In this document: positions 49,890 to 57,928 of the stretch, one piece after another
Layout of the letters: every line of letters begins with the position of its first letter
How positions within the stretch are numbered: the stretch's first letter is position 1
Origin: Pollutimonas thiosulfatoxidans
GTDB taxonomy: Bacteria; Pseudomonadota; Gammaproteobacteria; Burkholderiales; Burkholderiaceae_B
Length of the DNA stretch: 64,000 bases
Assembly (NCBI RefSeq): GCF_004022565.1
Contig: NZ_CP022987.1
Span: forward strand, 992,001 to 1,056,000
Reading direction: 5' to 3'
The notes under the pieces: model-generated
Told to the model about the DNA's origin: nothing
Database searches by the model: none
The model's input: the letters and a program-made list of their open reading frames with translations, nothing else
Position numbers and translations under genes: made by a program

Positions 49890-51365
49890 ATGATCCATTC
49901 TGTAAAGCAATTGGAAGTCGTCAACTCATACGCCGGATTGCCGTCCGCCTTTTACACCCGGCTTAAGCCGCAACCGCCCAATGCGCCGCGGTTGTTGCAT
50001 GCCAACCCGGATGTTGCCGCGCTGCTGGGCTTGTCGCCCGATGCCTTGCGTGAACCCGAGTTCCTGGAAGTATTTTCCGGTCAACAAGCTTTGCCTGGCG
50101 GCGACACGCTGGCTGCCGCATATAGCGGGCATCAGTTCGGCATCTGGGCCGGGCAATTGGGCGATGGCCGTGCACACCTGCTGGGCGAGGTCGTGACGCC
50201 CAACGGCAACTGGGAGCTGCAACTGAAGGGTTCGGGCCGGACCCCGTATTCGCGCATGGGCGACGGCAGGGCGGTGTTGCGCTCATCTGTGCGCGAGTAC
50301 CTGGCTGGCGAAGCCATGGTGGGGTTGGGCATACCGACCACGCGCGCTCTGGCGCTGGTCGTGTCCGACGACCCCGTCTATCGCGAGACGGTCGAAACTA
50401 CAGCTATCGTGACCCGTGTGGCGCCCAGCTTCGTGCGCTTCGGTTCGTTCGAGCACTGGTCCGGCAACCCCGATAATTTGCGGGCCTTGCTTGATTACGT
50501 CGTAGCTCGCTACTACCCGGAATGCCGCGTAGGGCAAGCGGGCAACAAAGAAGACGAGGCTGCGACGGTGCTGCGCTTCCTGGAGGCCGTCCTGGTTCGC
50601 ACCGCCCGCATGGTTGCAGACTGGCAGACAGCCGGCTTTTGCCATGGCGTAATGAACACCGACAATATGTCCATCCTGGGGTTGACGATCGATTACGGCC
50701 CCTATGGTTTCATGGACGCGTTTCGCGTCGACCATATCTGCAACCACAGCGATACGCAGGGTCGTTATGCCTGGAACGCCCAGCCATCGGTGGCCAACTG
50801 GAATCTCTATCGCCTGGCCAGTGCACTGCTGGGCCTGGGCGTCGAAGCGGATGCACTGAAAGAAGTGCTGCAACAGTACGAAGCCGTATTTTTAGAGGCT
50901 TACCGTGGCAACCTGACACGCAAGCTCGGCCTGCTGCAATGGGGCGCGAACGATGACGAATTGCTGGATGACTGGTGGCGCCTGCTGCACAATCAGCGGG
51001 CGGATTTCACATTGAGCTTTCGCACGCTGGCCAGGGTGGGCAGTAACCAGGATGCCTTTCTTGCACATTTCGAAGATCGCGCCGCGGCCCTTGCATGGCT
51101 GGAGCGCTACAAGCAGCGGCTGGCAAGCGAAGATCGGCCCGAGGCCGAGCGCGTCGCGCAGATGGATCGTGCCAATCCGCTATATGTGCTTCGCAATCAC
51201 TTGGCCGAGAACGCCATCCGCGCAGCCGCAAAGGGTGATGCCGGCGAGATCGACACACTGCTCGATTTATTGCGCGACCCCTATACTGAAAGGCCAGGCT
51301 TCGAGGCGTACGCAGCCGCGCCGCCCGAATGGGCCAGCCAGCTCGAAGTCAGTTGTTCCTCGTAA
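49890..51365 (+). CDS. selO: Protein adenylyltransferase SelO (YdiU)
   Basis: A 491-residue pseudokinase-fold enzyme that transfers AMP from ATP to protein hydroxyls and is linked to redox stress. Family motifs: AAAYSGHQFGIWAGQLGDGR, ELQLKGSGRTPYSRMGDGRA, VLRSSVREYLAGEAMVGLGI, CHGVMNTDNMSILGLTIDYG and PYGFMDAF. The C-terminus ends in VSCSS, the cysteine-containing tail expected of bacterial SelO. It follows the DUF2069 gene and precedes aroC. Confidence 0.95.
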   Translation: MIHSVKQLEVVNSYAGLPSAFYTRLKPQPPNAPRLLHANPDVAALLGLSPDALREPEFLEVFSGQQALPGGDTLAAAYSGHQFGIWAGQLGDGRAHLLGEVVTPNGNWELQLKGSGRTPYSRMGDGRAVLRSSVREYLAGEAMVGLGIPTTRALALVVSDDPVYRETVETTAIVTRVAPSFVRFGSFEHWSGNPDNLRALLDYVVARYYPECRVGQAGNKEDEAATVLRFLEAVLVRTARMVADWQTAGFCHGVMNTDNMSILGLTIDYGPYGFMDAFRVDHICNHSDTQGRYAWNAQPSVANWNLYRLASALLGLGVEADALKEVLQQYEAVFLEAYRGNLTRKLGLLQWGANDDELLDDWWRLLHNQRADFTLSFRTLARVGSNQDAFLAHFEDRAAALAWLERYKQRLASEDRPEAERVAQMDRANPLYVLRNHLAENAIRAAAKGDAGEIDTLLDLLRDPYTERPGFEAYAAAPPEWASQLEVSCSS

Positions 51366-51411
51366 GCGCGCCAAGTGCGTATTCTTTCTCTTCAACCATA
51401 AAAAAAGAACT

Positions 51412-52488
51412 ATGTCCGGCAATACCCTAGGTAAATTATTCTGTGTCTCGAATTTCGGGGAATCTCATGGCCCGGCCATCGGCGCAGTAGTCGATGGCTG
51501 CCCCCCAGGCTTGCCTCTGGACGAGGCTGACATCCAGTTCGAGCTTGATCGCCGCCGTCCCGGTACCTCACGTCATGTCACCCAGCGTCAGGAGGCCGAT
51601 CAGGTAGAGATTCTGTCCGGTGTTTATCAGGGGATGACCACAGGCACGCCAATAGGGCTGCTGATACGTAATGTGGATGCGCGCAGCAAAGACTACAGCA
51701 ACATCACCGACACCTTCCGTCCCGGGCACGCCGACTACACCTATTGGCGTAAGTACGGCGAGCGCGATCCGCGCGGTGGCGGGCGCTCCTCGGCCCGCTT
51801 GACGGCACCGACGGTGGCCGCAGGCGCCATTGCCAAAAAATGGCTGACACAGACCTATGGCGTGACCGTGCGCGGCTACATGAGCCAATTAGGGCCGATC
51901 CCGATTCCGTTCGAATCCTGGGAGCATGTGGCTAACAACCCGTTTTACGCACCCAATGCGCAGATTGTCCCCGAGCTGGAACAATATATGGATCAACTGC
52001 GGCGCGATGGCGATTCGGTGGGCGCGCGCATCGAAGTGGTCGCCGAGAACCCGCCGCCTGGATGGGGCGAGCCGCTATACGACCGCCTGGATGCCGATAT
52101 TGCGCATGCAATGATGGGGCTGAATGCCGTCAAGGGGGTGTCCATCGGGGCCGGTTTCGATTGCGTGTCGCAACGCGGGTCAGAGCACGGCGACGAACTC
52201 ACCCCCGATGGATTCCTCAGCAATCATGCGGGCGGTGTGCTGGGCGGGATTTCATCCGGTCAGCCCATTACCGTATCGCTTGCCATCAAGCCGACTTCCA
52301 GTATCCGCATCGAGCGGCAGTCCATCAATCGCGCCGGAGAGCCTGTACAGGTGCAGACCTTGGGCCGCCATGATCCTTGCGTCGGCATCCGCGCCACCCC
52401 TATTGTTGAAGCCCTGCTTGCCATTGTGTTGATGGATCACGCACTGCGTCATCGTGCTCAGTGCGGCACCGAAACCACAAATCCCTAG
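51412..52488 (+). CDS. aroC: Chorismate synthase
   Basis: A 358-residue FMN-dependent enzyme catalysing the last shikimate-pathway step (EPSP to chorismate). Motifs: GKLFCVSNFGESHGPAIGAV, LDRRRPGTSRHVTQRQEAD, FRPGHADYTYWRKYGERDPR, GGGRSSARLTAPTVAAGAIA and GRHDPCVGIRATPIVEAL. I chose the ATG at 51412 (MSGNTLGKLFCVSN), after an AAAAAAAGAA purine run. The open frame upstream is inside selO and not homologous. Confidence 0.97.
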   Translation: MSGNTLGKLFCVSNFGESHGPAIGAVVDGCPPGLPLDEADIQFELDRRRPGTSRHVTQRQEADQVEILSGVYQGMTTGTPIGLLIRNVDARSKDYSNITDTFRPGHADYTYWRKYGERDPRGGGRSSARLTAPTVAAGAIAKKWLTQTYGVTVRGYMSQLGPIPIPFESWEHVANNPFYAPNAQIVPELEQYMDQLRRDGDSVGARIEVVAENPPPGWGEPLYDRLDADIAHAMMGLNAVKGVSIGAGFDCVSQRGSEHGDELTPDGFLSNHAGGVLGGISSGQPITVSLAIKPTSSIRIERQSINRAGEPVQVQTLGRHDPCVGIRATPIVEALLAIVLMDHALRHRAQCGTETTNP

Positions 52489-52501
52489 GAGTACCCGCTA
52501 T

Positions 52502-53341
52502 ATGAATACTACTTATCTCTTGAGCCGACGCTTCGTTTCGGGCGCTGTGTTGGCAGCCGCCACTGCCCTGGGCGGATGTGCGGCCGTGCAGACCACAGAT
52601 TCCGGCACGGTGGGCGTGGATCGCAAGCAATACATGTCGGGCATGGTATCCGAGCAGGCGTTGCAGCAGGAAGCGGCGCAACAGTACAGCAGCCTGCTGT
52701 CCGAGGCGAAGGCCAAGGGAGCGCTGGATCGCGATGCAGCCCAGACGCAACGGGTCCAGGCCATAGCGCGCAAGCTGATTGCCCAGGTCAGTGTTTTTCG
52801 CCCTGACGCCGCCAACTGGAAATGGGATGTCCATGTGCTTAGCCTGGACGAAGTCAACGCCTGGTGCATGCCGGGTGGCAAGATCGCCGTCTATACCGGC
52901 CTGATCAACAAGATCAAGCCCACCGATGCCGAGCTGGCAGCCGTCATTGGCCACGAGATGGCGCATGCGCTGCGCGAACACGCTCGCGAACAGGTATCGC
53001 AGCAGATGGTCACCAATATGGGCTTGTCGGTCCTATCGGCAGTGACCGGCATGGGTGCCACTGCCGACCTGGGCGGGGCGCTGAGCGAAGTGATGTTCAC
53101 CTTGCCCAATAGCCGTACCGCCGAGGCAGAAGCCGATCGCATCGGTGTCGAGCTTGCGGCGCGTGCCGGCTATGATCCGCGCGCTGCCGTGACGCTGTGG
53201 CAAAAGATGGGGGCGCTGAGCGCCGGCAATGCGCCACCTGAATTCCTGTCTACCCACCCATCGGCGGCCAGCCGTAGCACCGACCTTACCGAGGCGGCCA
53301 ACAAAGTCATGCCGCTATATCAGCAGGCCGGCGGCAAGTAG
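52502..53341 (+). CDS. M48-family metalloprotease lipoprotein
   Basis: A 279-residue zinc protease with lipobox LGGC (Cys26), so membrane-attached, probably in the periplasm. The HEMAH motif (151-155) supplies two zinc-binding histidines and the catalytic glutamate; the third ligand is the glutamate in AEAEADRIGVELAARAG. C-terminal THPSAASRSTDL is typical of LoiP/YcaL-like M48B peptidases involved in envelope quality control. I chose the ATG at 52502, preceded by TAGGAGTACC. Confidence 0.93.
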   Translation: MNTTYLLSRRFVSGAVLAAATALGGCAAVQTTDSGTVGVDRKQYMSGMVSEQALQQEAAQQYSSLLSEAKAKGALDRDAAQTQRVQAIARKLIAQVSVFRPDAANWKWDVHVLSLDEVNAWCMPGGKIAVYTGLINKIKPTDAELAAVIGHEMAHALREHAREQVSQQMVTNMGLSVLSAVTGMGATADLGGALSEVMFTLPNSRTAEAEADRIGVELAARAGYDPRAAVTLWQKMGALSAGNAPPEFLSTHPSAASRSTDLTEAANKVMPLYQQAGGK

Positions 53342-53364
53342 GCGGCAAATAGCGCTAGCTTGCG

Positions 53365-53394
53365 GCGGAGGCCATCATGCTGGTGGTCCTCCGC
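53365..53394. other. Stable stem-loop after the M48 gene
   Basis: Seven perfect base pairs (GCGGAGG at 53365-53371 with CCTCCGC at 53388-53394) flank a 16-base loop whose edges can add CC/GG pairing with one bulge. It has no U-tract after it, so it is not a standard terminator. It lies 23 bases after the M48 stop codon and could stabilise the mRNA end. Confidence 0.45.
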
Positions 53395-53451
53395 AGCGAC
53401 GCCTGTATCCGAGTCAGCGTAGCACTGCTAGTACCAGTATAAGCACTTGCC

Positions 53452-53479
53452 TTGTACCAGGTTGAGGCAATGGCATAAT
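53452..53479 (+). promoter_or_regulatory. Candidate sigma-70 promoter of leuC
   Basis: TTGTAC (53452-53457) and CATAAT (53474-53479) are spaced by 16 bases and end 43 bases upstream of the leuC start. The -10 matches the consensus at 5 of 6 positions and the -35 at 3 of 6. The leader would be too short for a leucine-codon attenuator, and none is seen. Confidence 0.3.
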
Positions 53480-53522
53480 AAGCCTATCCGCCTTTTTCCC
53501 TATCCATTTCAAGAGCATATCC

Positions 53523-54926
53523 ATGGCCCTGACCCTATACGACAAACTCTGGGACGCGCATGTCGTGCACCAAGAGTCGGACGGCACCTGTCTGCTGTAC
53601 ATCGACCGACACCTGGTGCATGAAGTCACCAGCCCGCAAGCTTTCGAAGGCCTGAGCATCGCTGGGCGCAAGCCGTGGCGCCTGGGCGCCAACCTGGCTG
53701 TGGCCGACCATAACGTGCCGACCAGCGGCCGCGCTCAAGGTATTTCTGACCCGATTTCGCGCCTGCAGGTAGACACCCTGGACGACAACTGCGAGAAGTA
53801 CGGCATCACTCAGTTCCGCATGAACGACGTGCGCCAGGGCATAGTCCACATCATCGGCCCCGAGCAGGGCGCCACCTTGCCTGGCATGACCATCGTCTGT
53901 GGCGATTCCCATACCAGTACACATGGTGCCGTGGGCGCCCTGGCCTTCGGCATAGGCACCTCGGAAGTCGAGCACGTGCTGGCCACCCAAACCTTGTTAA
54001 TGAAAAAGAACAAGAACATGCTGGTGCGCATCGAGGGCGAGCTGCCCTTTGGCTGCACCGCCAAGGACCTGGTCCTGTATGTCATCGGCAAGATCGGCAC
54101 GGCCGGCGGCACTGGCTACGCCATCGAGTTCGGTGGCAGCACCATGCGCGCCTTGTCAGTGGAAGGACGCATGACGGTCTGTAATATGGCCATCGAAGCC
54201 GGCGCCCGATCCGGCATGGTGGCGGTCGACCAGAAAACCATAGACTACTTCCGCGGCCGGCCTTACGCACCTACCGGTGCGCTGTGGGATCAGGCGGTCG
54301 AGTACTGGCGCACCCTGCACACGGACGAAGGCGCAAGCTTCGATCGTGTGGTCGAGATCGATGCACGTCAGATAACACCGCAGGTGTCATGGGGCACATC
54401 GCCCGAAATGGTGTTGCCCGTAGATGCCCGTGTGCCGGATCCCGACAAGGAAAAAGACGACGTCAAGCGCAGCGGCATGGAAAGGGCGCTGCAGTATATG
54501 GGCCTGAAGCCCAACACGCCGCTGGTCGATATCAAGCTGGACCGCATCTTCATCGGCTCGTGCACGAATGCCCGTATCGAAGACCTGCGTGCGGCGGCCA
54601 GTGTGGCGCGCGGCAAGCGGGTGGCAAGCTCCATCAAGCAGGCCATGGTGGTTCCAGGTTCCGGCCTGGTCAAGCTGCAAGCCGAAAAGGAAGGGCTGGA
54701 CAAGGTCTTCCTGGACGCCGGGTTTGAATGGCGCGAGCCGGGCTGCTCGATGTGCCTGGCCATGAATGCCGATCGCCTCGAGCCTGGCGAGCGCTGTGCC
54801 TCCACGTCCAACCGGAACTTCGAAGGTCGGCAAGGGCAGGGCGGGCGCACCCATCTGGTCAGCCCCGCAATGGCAGCGGCAGCGGCCATCGCCGGTCATT
54901 TTGTTGATGTACGGACGCAACGATAG
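53523..54926 (+). CDS. leuC: 3-isopropylmalate dehydratase large subunit
   Basis: A 467-residue aconitase-family subunit that binds a [4Fe-4S] cluster and isomerises 2- to 3-isopropylmalate in leucine synthesis. Motifs: TLYDKLWDAHVVHQE at the start, IVCGDSHTSTHGAVGALAFG, cluster cysteines in FIGSCTNARIEDLRAAA and GCSMCLAMN, and CASTSNRNFEGRQGQGGRTH near the end. It opens the leuCDB-asd block. Confidence 0.97.
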   Translation: MALTLYDKLWDAHVVHQESDGTCLLYIDRHLVHEVTSPQAFEGLSIAGRKPWRLGANLAVADHNVPTSGRAQGISDPISRLQVDTLDDNCEKYGITQFRMNDVRQGIVHIIGPEQGATLPGMTIVCGDSHTSTHGAVGALAFGIGTSEVEHVLATQTLLMKKNKNMLVRIEGELPFGCTAKDLVLYVIGKIGTAGGTGYAIEFGGSTMRALSVEGRMTVCNMAIEAGARSGMVAVDQKTIDYFRGRPYAPTGALWDQAVEYWRTLHTDEGASFDRVVEIDARQITPQVSWGTSPEMVLPVDARVPDPDKEKDDVKRSGMERALQYMGLKPNTPLVDIKLDRIFIGSCTNARIEDLRAAASVARGKRVASSIKQAMVVPGSGLVKLQAEKEGLDKVFLDAGFEWREPGCSMCLAMNADRLEPGERCASTSNRNFEGRQGQGGRTHLVSPAMAAAAAIAGHFVDVRTQR

Positions 54927-54935
54927 GAAGCCATC

Positions 54936-55586
54936 ATGCAAGCATTTACTACACATCACGGATTGGTGGCGCCGCTGGATCGCGAGAACGTCGATACCGA
55001 CCTGATCATTCCCAAGCAGTTTCTGAAGTCCATCAAGCGTACGGGTTTTGGCCCCAACTTGTTCGATGAATTGCGTTATCTGGACCACGGCGAGCCGGGC
55101 ATGGACAATTCCAAGCGGCCGCTGAACCCAGACTTTGTGCTGAACCAGCCGCGCTATCAGGGGGCATCCATCTTGTTGGCGCGCAAGAACTTCGGTTGCG
55201 GTTCCAGCCGCGAGCACGCACCCTGGGCACTGACGCAATATGGCTTTCGCGCCATCATTGCGCCCAGCTACGCCGACATTTTCTTCAACAACAGCTATAA
55301 GAATGGTTTGCTGCCTATCGTCCTGCCCGAGTTGCAGGTGGCGCGGCTGTTCGATGAAGCGAAGGCCTTTGTTGGCTACAAATTGCGTATCGACCTCGAA
55401 CGCCAGGTGGTCATTACACCTGACGATCGCGAACTGGCATTCGATGTCGAGCCATTCCGCAAGCATTGCCTGATTAACGGTCTTGATGAAATCGGCCTGA
55501 CTCTGCAAAAGTCCGACCTGATACGCAGCTTCGAAGCCGAAAGGCTGGCCAAGCATCCTTGGCTCGAGTCGCGACCAATAGCCTGA
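54936..55586 (+). CDS. leuD: 3-isopropylmalate dehydratase small subunit
   Basis: A 216-residue swivel-domain subunit that completes the isopropylmalate isomerase active site. The family start GLVAPLDRENVDTDLIIPKQ and the loop ARKNFGCGSSREHAPWALTQ are clear. It begins 9 bases after leuC with GGAAGCC upstream. A terminator-like hairpin follows before leuB. Confidence 0.97.
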   Translation: MQAFTTHHGLVAPLDRENVDTDLIIPKQFLKSIKRTGFGPNLFDELRYLDHGEPGMDNSKRPLNPDFVLNQPRYQGASILLARKNFGCGSSREHAPWALTQYGFRAIIAPSYADIFFNNSYKNGLLPIVLPELQVARLFDEAKAFVGYKLRIDLERQVVITPDDRELAFDVEPFRKHCLINGLDEIGLTLQKSDLIRSFEAERLAKHPWLESRPIA

Positions 55587-55625
55587 GCCCCCTTGGCCAA
55601 GGTCGGCCAACCAACTACGTAAACG

Positions 55626-55652
55626 AAGGGCTGCGGCAACGCCGCCCTTTTT
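55626..55652 (+). terminator. Terminator-like hairpin between leuD and leuB
   Basis: AAGGG (55626-55630), a CTG bulge, CGGC (55634-55637), loop AAC, then GCCG (55641-55644) and CCCTT (55645-55649), with T residues continuing to 55652. The stem is nine base pairs with a three-base bulge, followed by a short U-run. It lies 40 bases after leuD and 24 before leuB, so it may lower leuB-asd expression or mark a processing site. Confidence 0.5.
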
Positions 55653-55675
55653 CCGCATTCAACTTCAGGAACACC

Positions 55676-56752
55676 ATGACACATAAAATAGCCGTGCTGC
55701 CGGGCGATGGTATCGGCCCCGAAATTACCGAACAGGCCGTCAGGGTATTGACGGCGCTGGGTCTGGACCTTGACCTGCAGACCGCTCCCGTGGGTGGCGC
55801 CGCTTATGAGGCCGAGGGGCACCCCTTGCCCGCCGCTACGCTGAATCTCGCGCTTGATTCCGCAGCGATTCTGTTCGGTGCCGTGGGCGACTGGAAGTAC
55901 GACCAGTTGGCCCGCGAGTTACGCCCCGAGCAGGCCATTTTGGGCTTGCGCAAGGCGCTGGGTCTGTTTGCCAACCTGCGACCCGCCATCCTGTACCCGC
56001 AACTGGCCAATGCTTCGTCGCTTAAGCCCGAGATCGTGGCCGGCCTGGACATCCTGATCGTGCGCGAACTGACTGGCGACATCTATTTTGGCCAGCCTCG
56101 CGGTGTGCGCGAAGTTGCCGATGGCCCCTTCAAGGGCGAGCGCCAGGGCTACGACACCATGCATTACGCCGAATCCGAAGTGCGACGCATTGCCCATGTG
56201 GCGTTTCGCGCCGCGCAAAAGCGCAACAAACGCCTGTGCAGCGTGGACAAGGCCAACGTGCTCGAGACTTCCCAGTTTTGGCGCGACATCATGATAGCGG
56301 TCGCGCCCGAATATCCCGACGTCACTCTCTCGCACATGTACGTCGACAACGCGGCCATGCAGCTGGTGCGCGAGCCCAAGGCGTTCGACGTCGTGGTTAC
56401 CGGCAATTTGTTTGGCGACATTCTCTCTGACGAAGCCGCCATGCTGACCGGGTCTATCGGCATGCTGCCGTCTGCGTCCCTGAACGCCTCCAACCAAGGC
56501 CTTTACGAACCCAGCCATGGCTCCGCGCCTGATATCGCCGGCCAGAACATGGCCAATCCCCTGGCGACCATCCTGTCGGCAGCGATGCTGCTGCGCTACT
56601 CCTTGAACCAAGGCGCGCAGGCAGACCGTATCGAAGCCGCCGTGCAGGCTGTTCTGGAGCAAGGGTTGCGCACGGCTGACATCTACGAGGCCGGCACAGA
56701 CAAGGTTACAACCAGCCAAATGGGTGATGCCGTGCTGAAAGCATTAAAATAA
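55676..56752 (+). CDS. leuB: 3-isopropylmalate dehydrogenase
   Basis: A 358-residue NAD-dependent dehydrogenase that oxidises and decarboxylates 3-isopropylmalate. Motifs: KIAVLPGDGIGPEITEQAVR, LFANLRPAILYP, RELTGDIYFGQPRG and the signature NLFGDILSDEAAMLTGSIGM, with EPSHGSAPDIAGQNMANPLA near the C-terminus. I chose the ATG at 55676 after CAGGAACACC. A small AT-rich hairpin (56740-56756) spans its stop codon, and a T-rich stretch follows it. Confidence 0.97.
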   Translation: MTHKIAVLPGDGIGPEITEQAVRVLTALGLDLDLQTAPVGGAAYEAEGHPLPAATLNLALDSAAILFGAVGDWKYDQLARELRPEQAILGLRKALGLFANLRPAILYPQLANASSLKPEIVAGLDILIVRELTGDIYFGQPRGVREVADGPFKGERQGYDTMHYAESEVRRIAHVAFRAAQKRNKRLCSVDKANVLETSQFWRDIMIAVAPEYPDVTLSHMYVDNAAMQLVREPKAFDVVVTGNLFGDILSDEAAMLTGSIGMLPSASLNASNQGLYEPSHGSAPDIAGQNMANPLATILSAAMLLRYSLNQGAQADRIEAAVQAVLEQGLRTADIYEAGTDKVTTSQMGDAVLKALK

Positions 56753-56795
56753 TGCTACAGACGTATTTTTTATTCTTTTTTAAAGTGACAGCAAC

Positions 56796-57926
56796 ATGAG
56801 CCAAGCAGTAGGTTTAGTCGGTTGGCGCGGCATGGTGGGCTCGGTCCTGATGCAGCGCATGCGCGACGAGAATGATTTTTCCTTGTTTCAACCGGTGTTT
56901 TTCTCGACCAGCAATGCTGGCGGAGCGGCACCTTCGTGGGCGGATGGCGCAGGTGCGCTGCAAGATGCTTACGACATCGACACACTGAAAAAACTTCCCG
57001 TCATTCTTACCGCTCAGGGCGGCGACTATACCAATGCGGTCTATCCCAAGCTGCGCGCTGCAGGGTGGGATGGGGTCTGGATCGACGCGGCCAGCTCGCT
57101 GCGCATGGCCGACGATGCCATCATCGTGCTGGATCCCGTCAACCGGCCCGTCATCGATGCCGCCTTGAAGCGCGGCGTCAAGAACTTCATTGGTGGCAAC
57201 TGTACCGTCAGTTGCATGCTGATGGGCATGGCCGGCTTGTTCAATGAAGACCTCATCGATTGGATGAGCAGCATGACTTACCAGGCCGCTTCTGGCGGTG
57301 GTGCTCAACACATGCGCGAACTGCTCACGCAGTTTGGCACCCTGAATGCCGCGGTCAGGCCGCTGTTGGACGACCCCGCGGCTGCAATACTCGAGATCGA
57401 TCGGGGCGTGCTGACGGCCCAGCAGGATGCAGACCTGGCCCGCGAGCATTTTGGCGTACCGCTGGGTGGCAGCCTGATCCCCTGGATAGACAAGGATCTG
57501 GGCAATGGCGTGTCGCGCGAAGAATGGAAGGCCGAAGCCGAGACCAACAAAATTCTTGGGCGCGGACCAGCTTTCGGTACGCCCGCCACGCCGATCGACG
57601 GCTTGTGCGTGCGTATTGGCGCCATGCGTTGCCATAGCCAGGCCCTCACGATCAAGCTCAAGCGCAATGTTCCCCTGGATGAAGTCGCCGACATCCTGGC
57701 TCAAGGCTCGGACTGGGCCAAGGTCGTGCCTAACGAGCGCGAAGCCACCATGCAGCAACTGACGCCAGTTGCCGTTACCGGTACGATGGATATTCCCGTA
57801 GGCCGCTTGCGCAAGATGTCGATGGGCGACGAGTACCTCAGCGCCTTCACGGTAGGAGATCAGCTATTATGGGGCGCTGCCGAGCCGCTACGCCGCATGT
57901 TGCGTATAACTTTGGGTGAACTATAA
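56796..57926 (+). CDS. asd: Aspartate-semialdehyde dehydrogenase
   Basis: A 376-residue NADPH-dependent enzyme of the lysine/threonine/methionine branch point. N-terminal nucleotide-binding loop VGLVGWRGMVGSVLMQRM; catalytic Cys136 in FIGGNCTVSCMLMG; the substrate-binding histidine region in CVRIGAMRCHSQALTIKLKR. The length and these motifs match the Gram-negative long form. Placed between leuB and fimV, 2 bases before fimV. Confidence 0.97.
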   Translation: MSQAVGLVGWRGMVGSVLMQRMRDENDFSLFQPVFFSTSNAGGAAPSWADGAGALQDAYDIDTLKKLPVILTAQGGDYTNAVYPKLRAAGWDGVWIDAASSLRMADDAIIVLDPVNRPVIDAALKRGVKNFIGGNCTVSCMLMGMAGLFNEDLIDWMSSMTYQAASGGGAQHMRELLTQFGTLNAAVRPLLDDPAAAILEIDRGVLTAQQDADLAREHFGVPLGGSLIPWIDKDLGNGVSREEWKAEAETNKILGRGPAFGTPATPIDGLCVRIGAMRCHSQALTIKLKRNVPLDEVADILAQGSDWAKVVPNEREATMQQLTPVAVTGTMDIPVGRLRKMSMGDEYLSAFTVGDQLLWGAAEPLRRMLRITLGEL

Positions 57927-57928
57927 AA

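Noticed and set aside
54387..55658. 423-codon minus-strand frame opposite leuC/leuD
   Set aside because: leuC and leuD are unambiguous; the antisense product has no recognisable features.
56740..56756. AGCATT/AATGCT hairpin over the leuB stop codon as a terminator
   Set aside because: Six AT-rich base pairs are weak and the T-run begins about 9 bases later.
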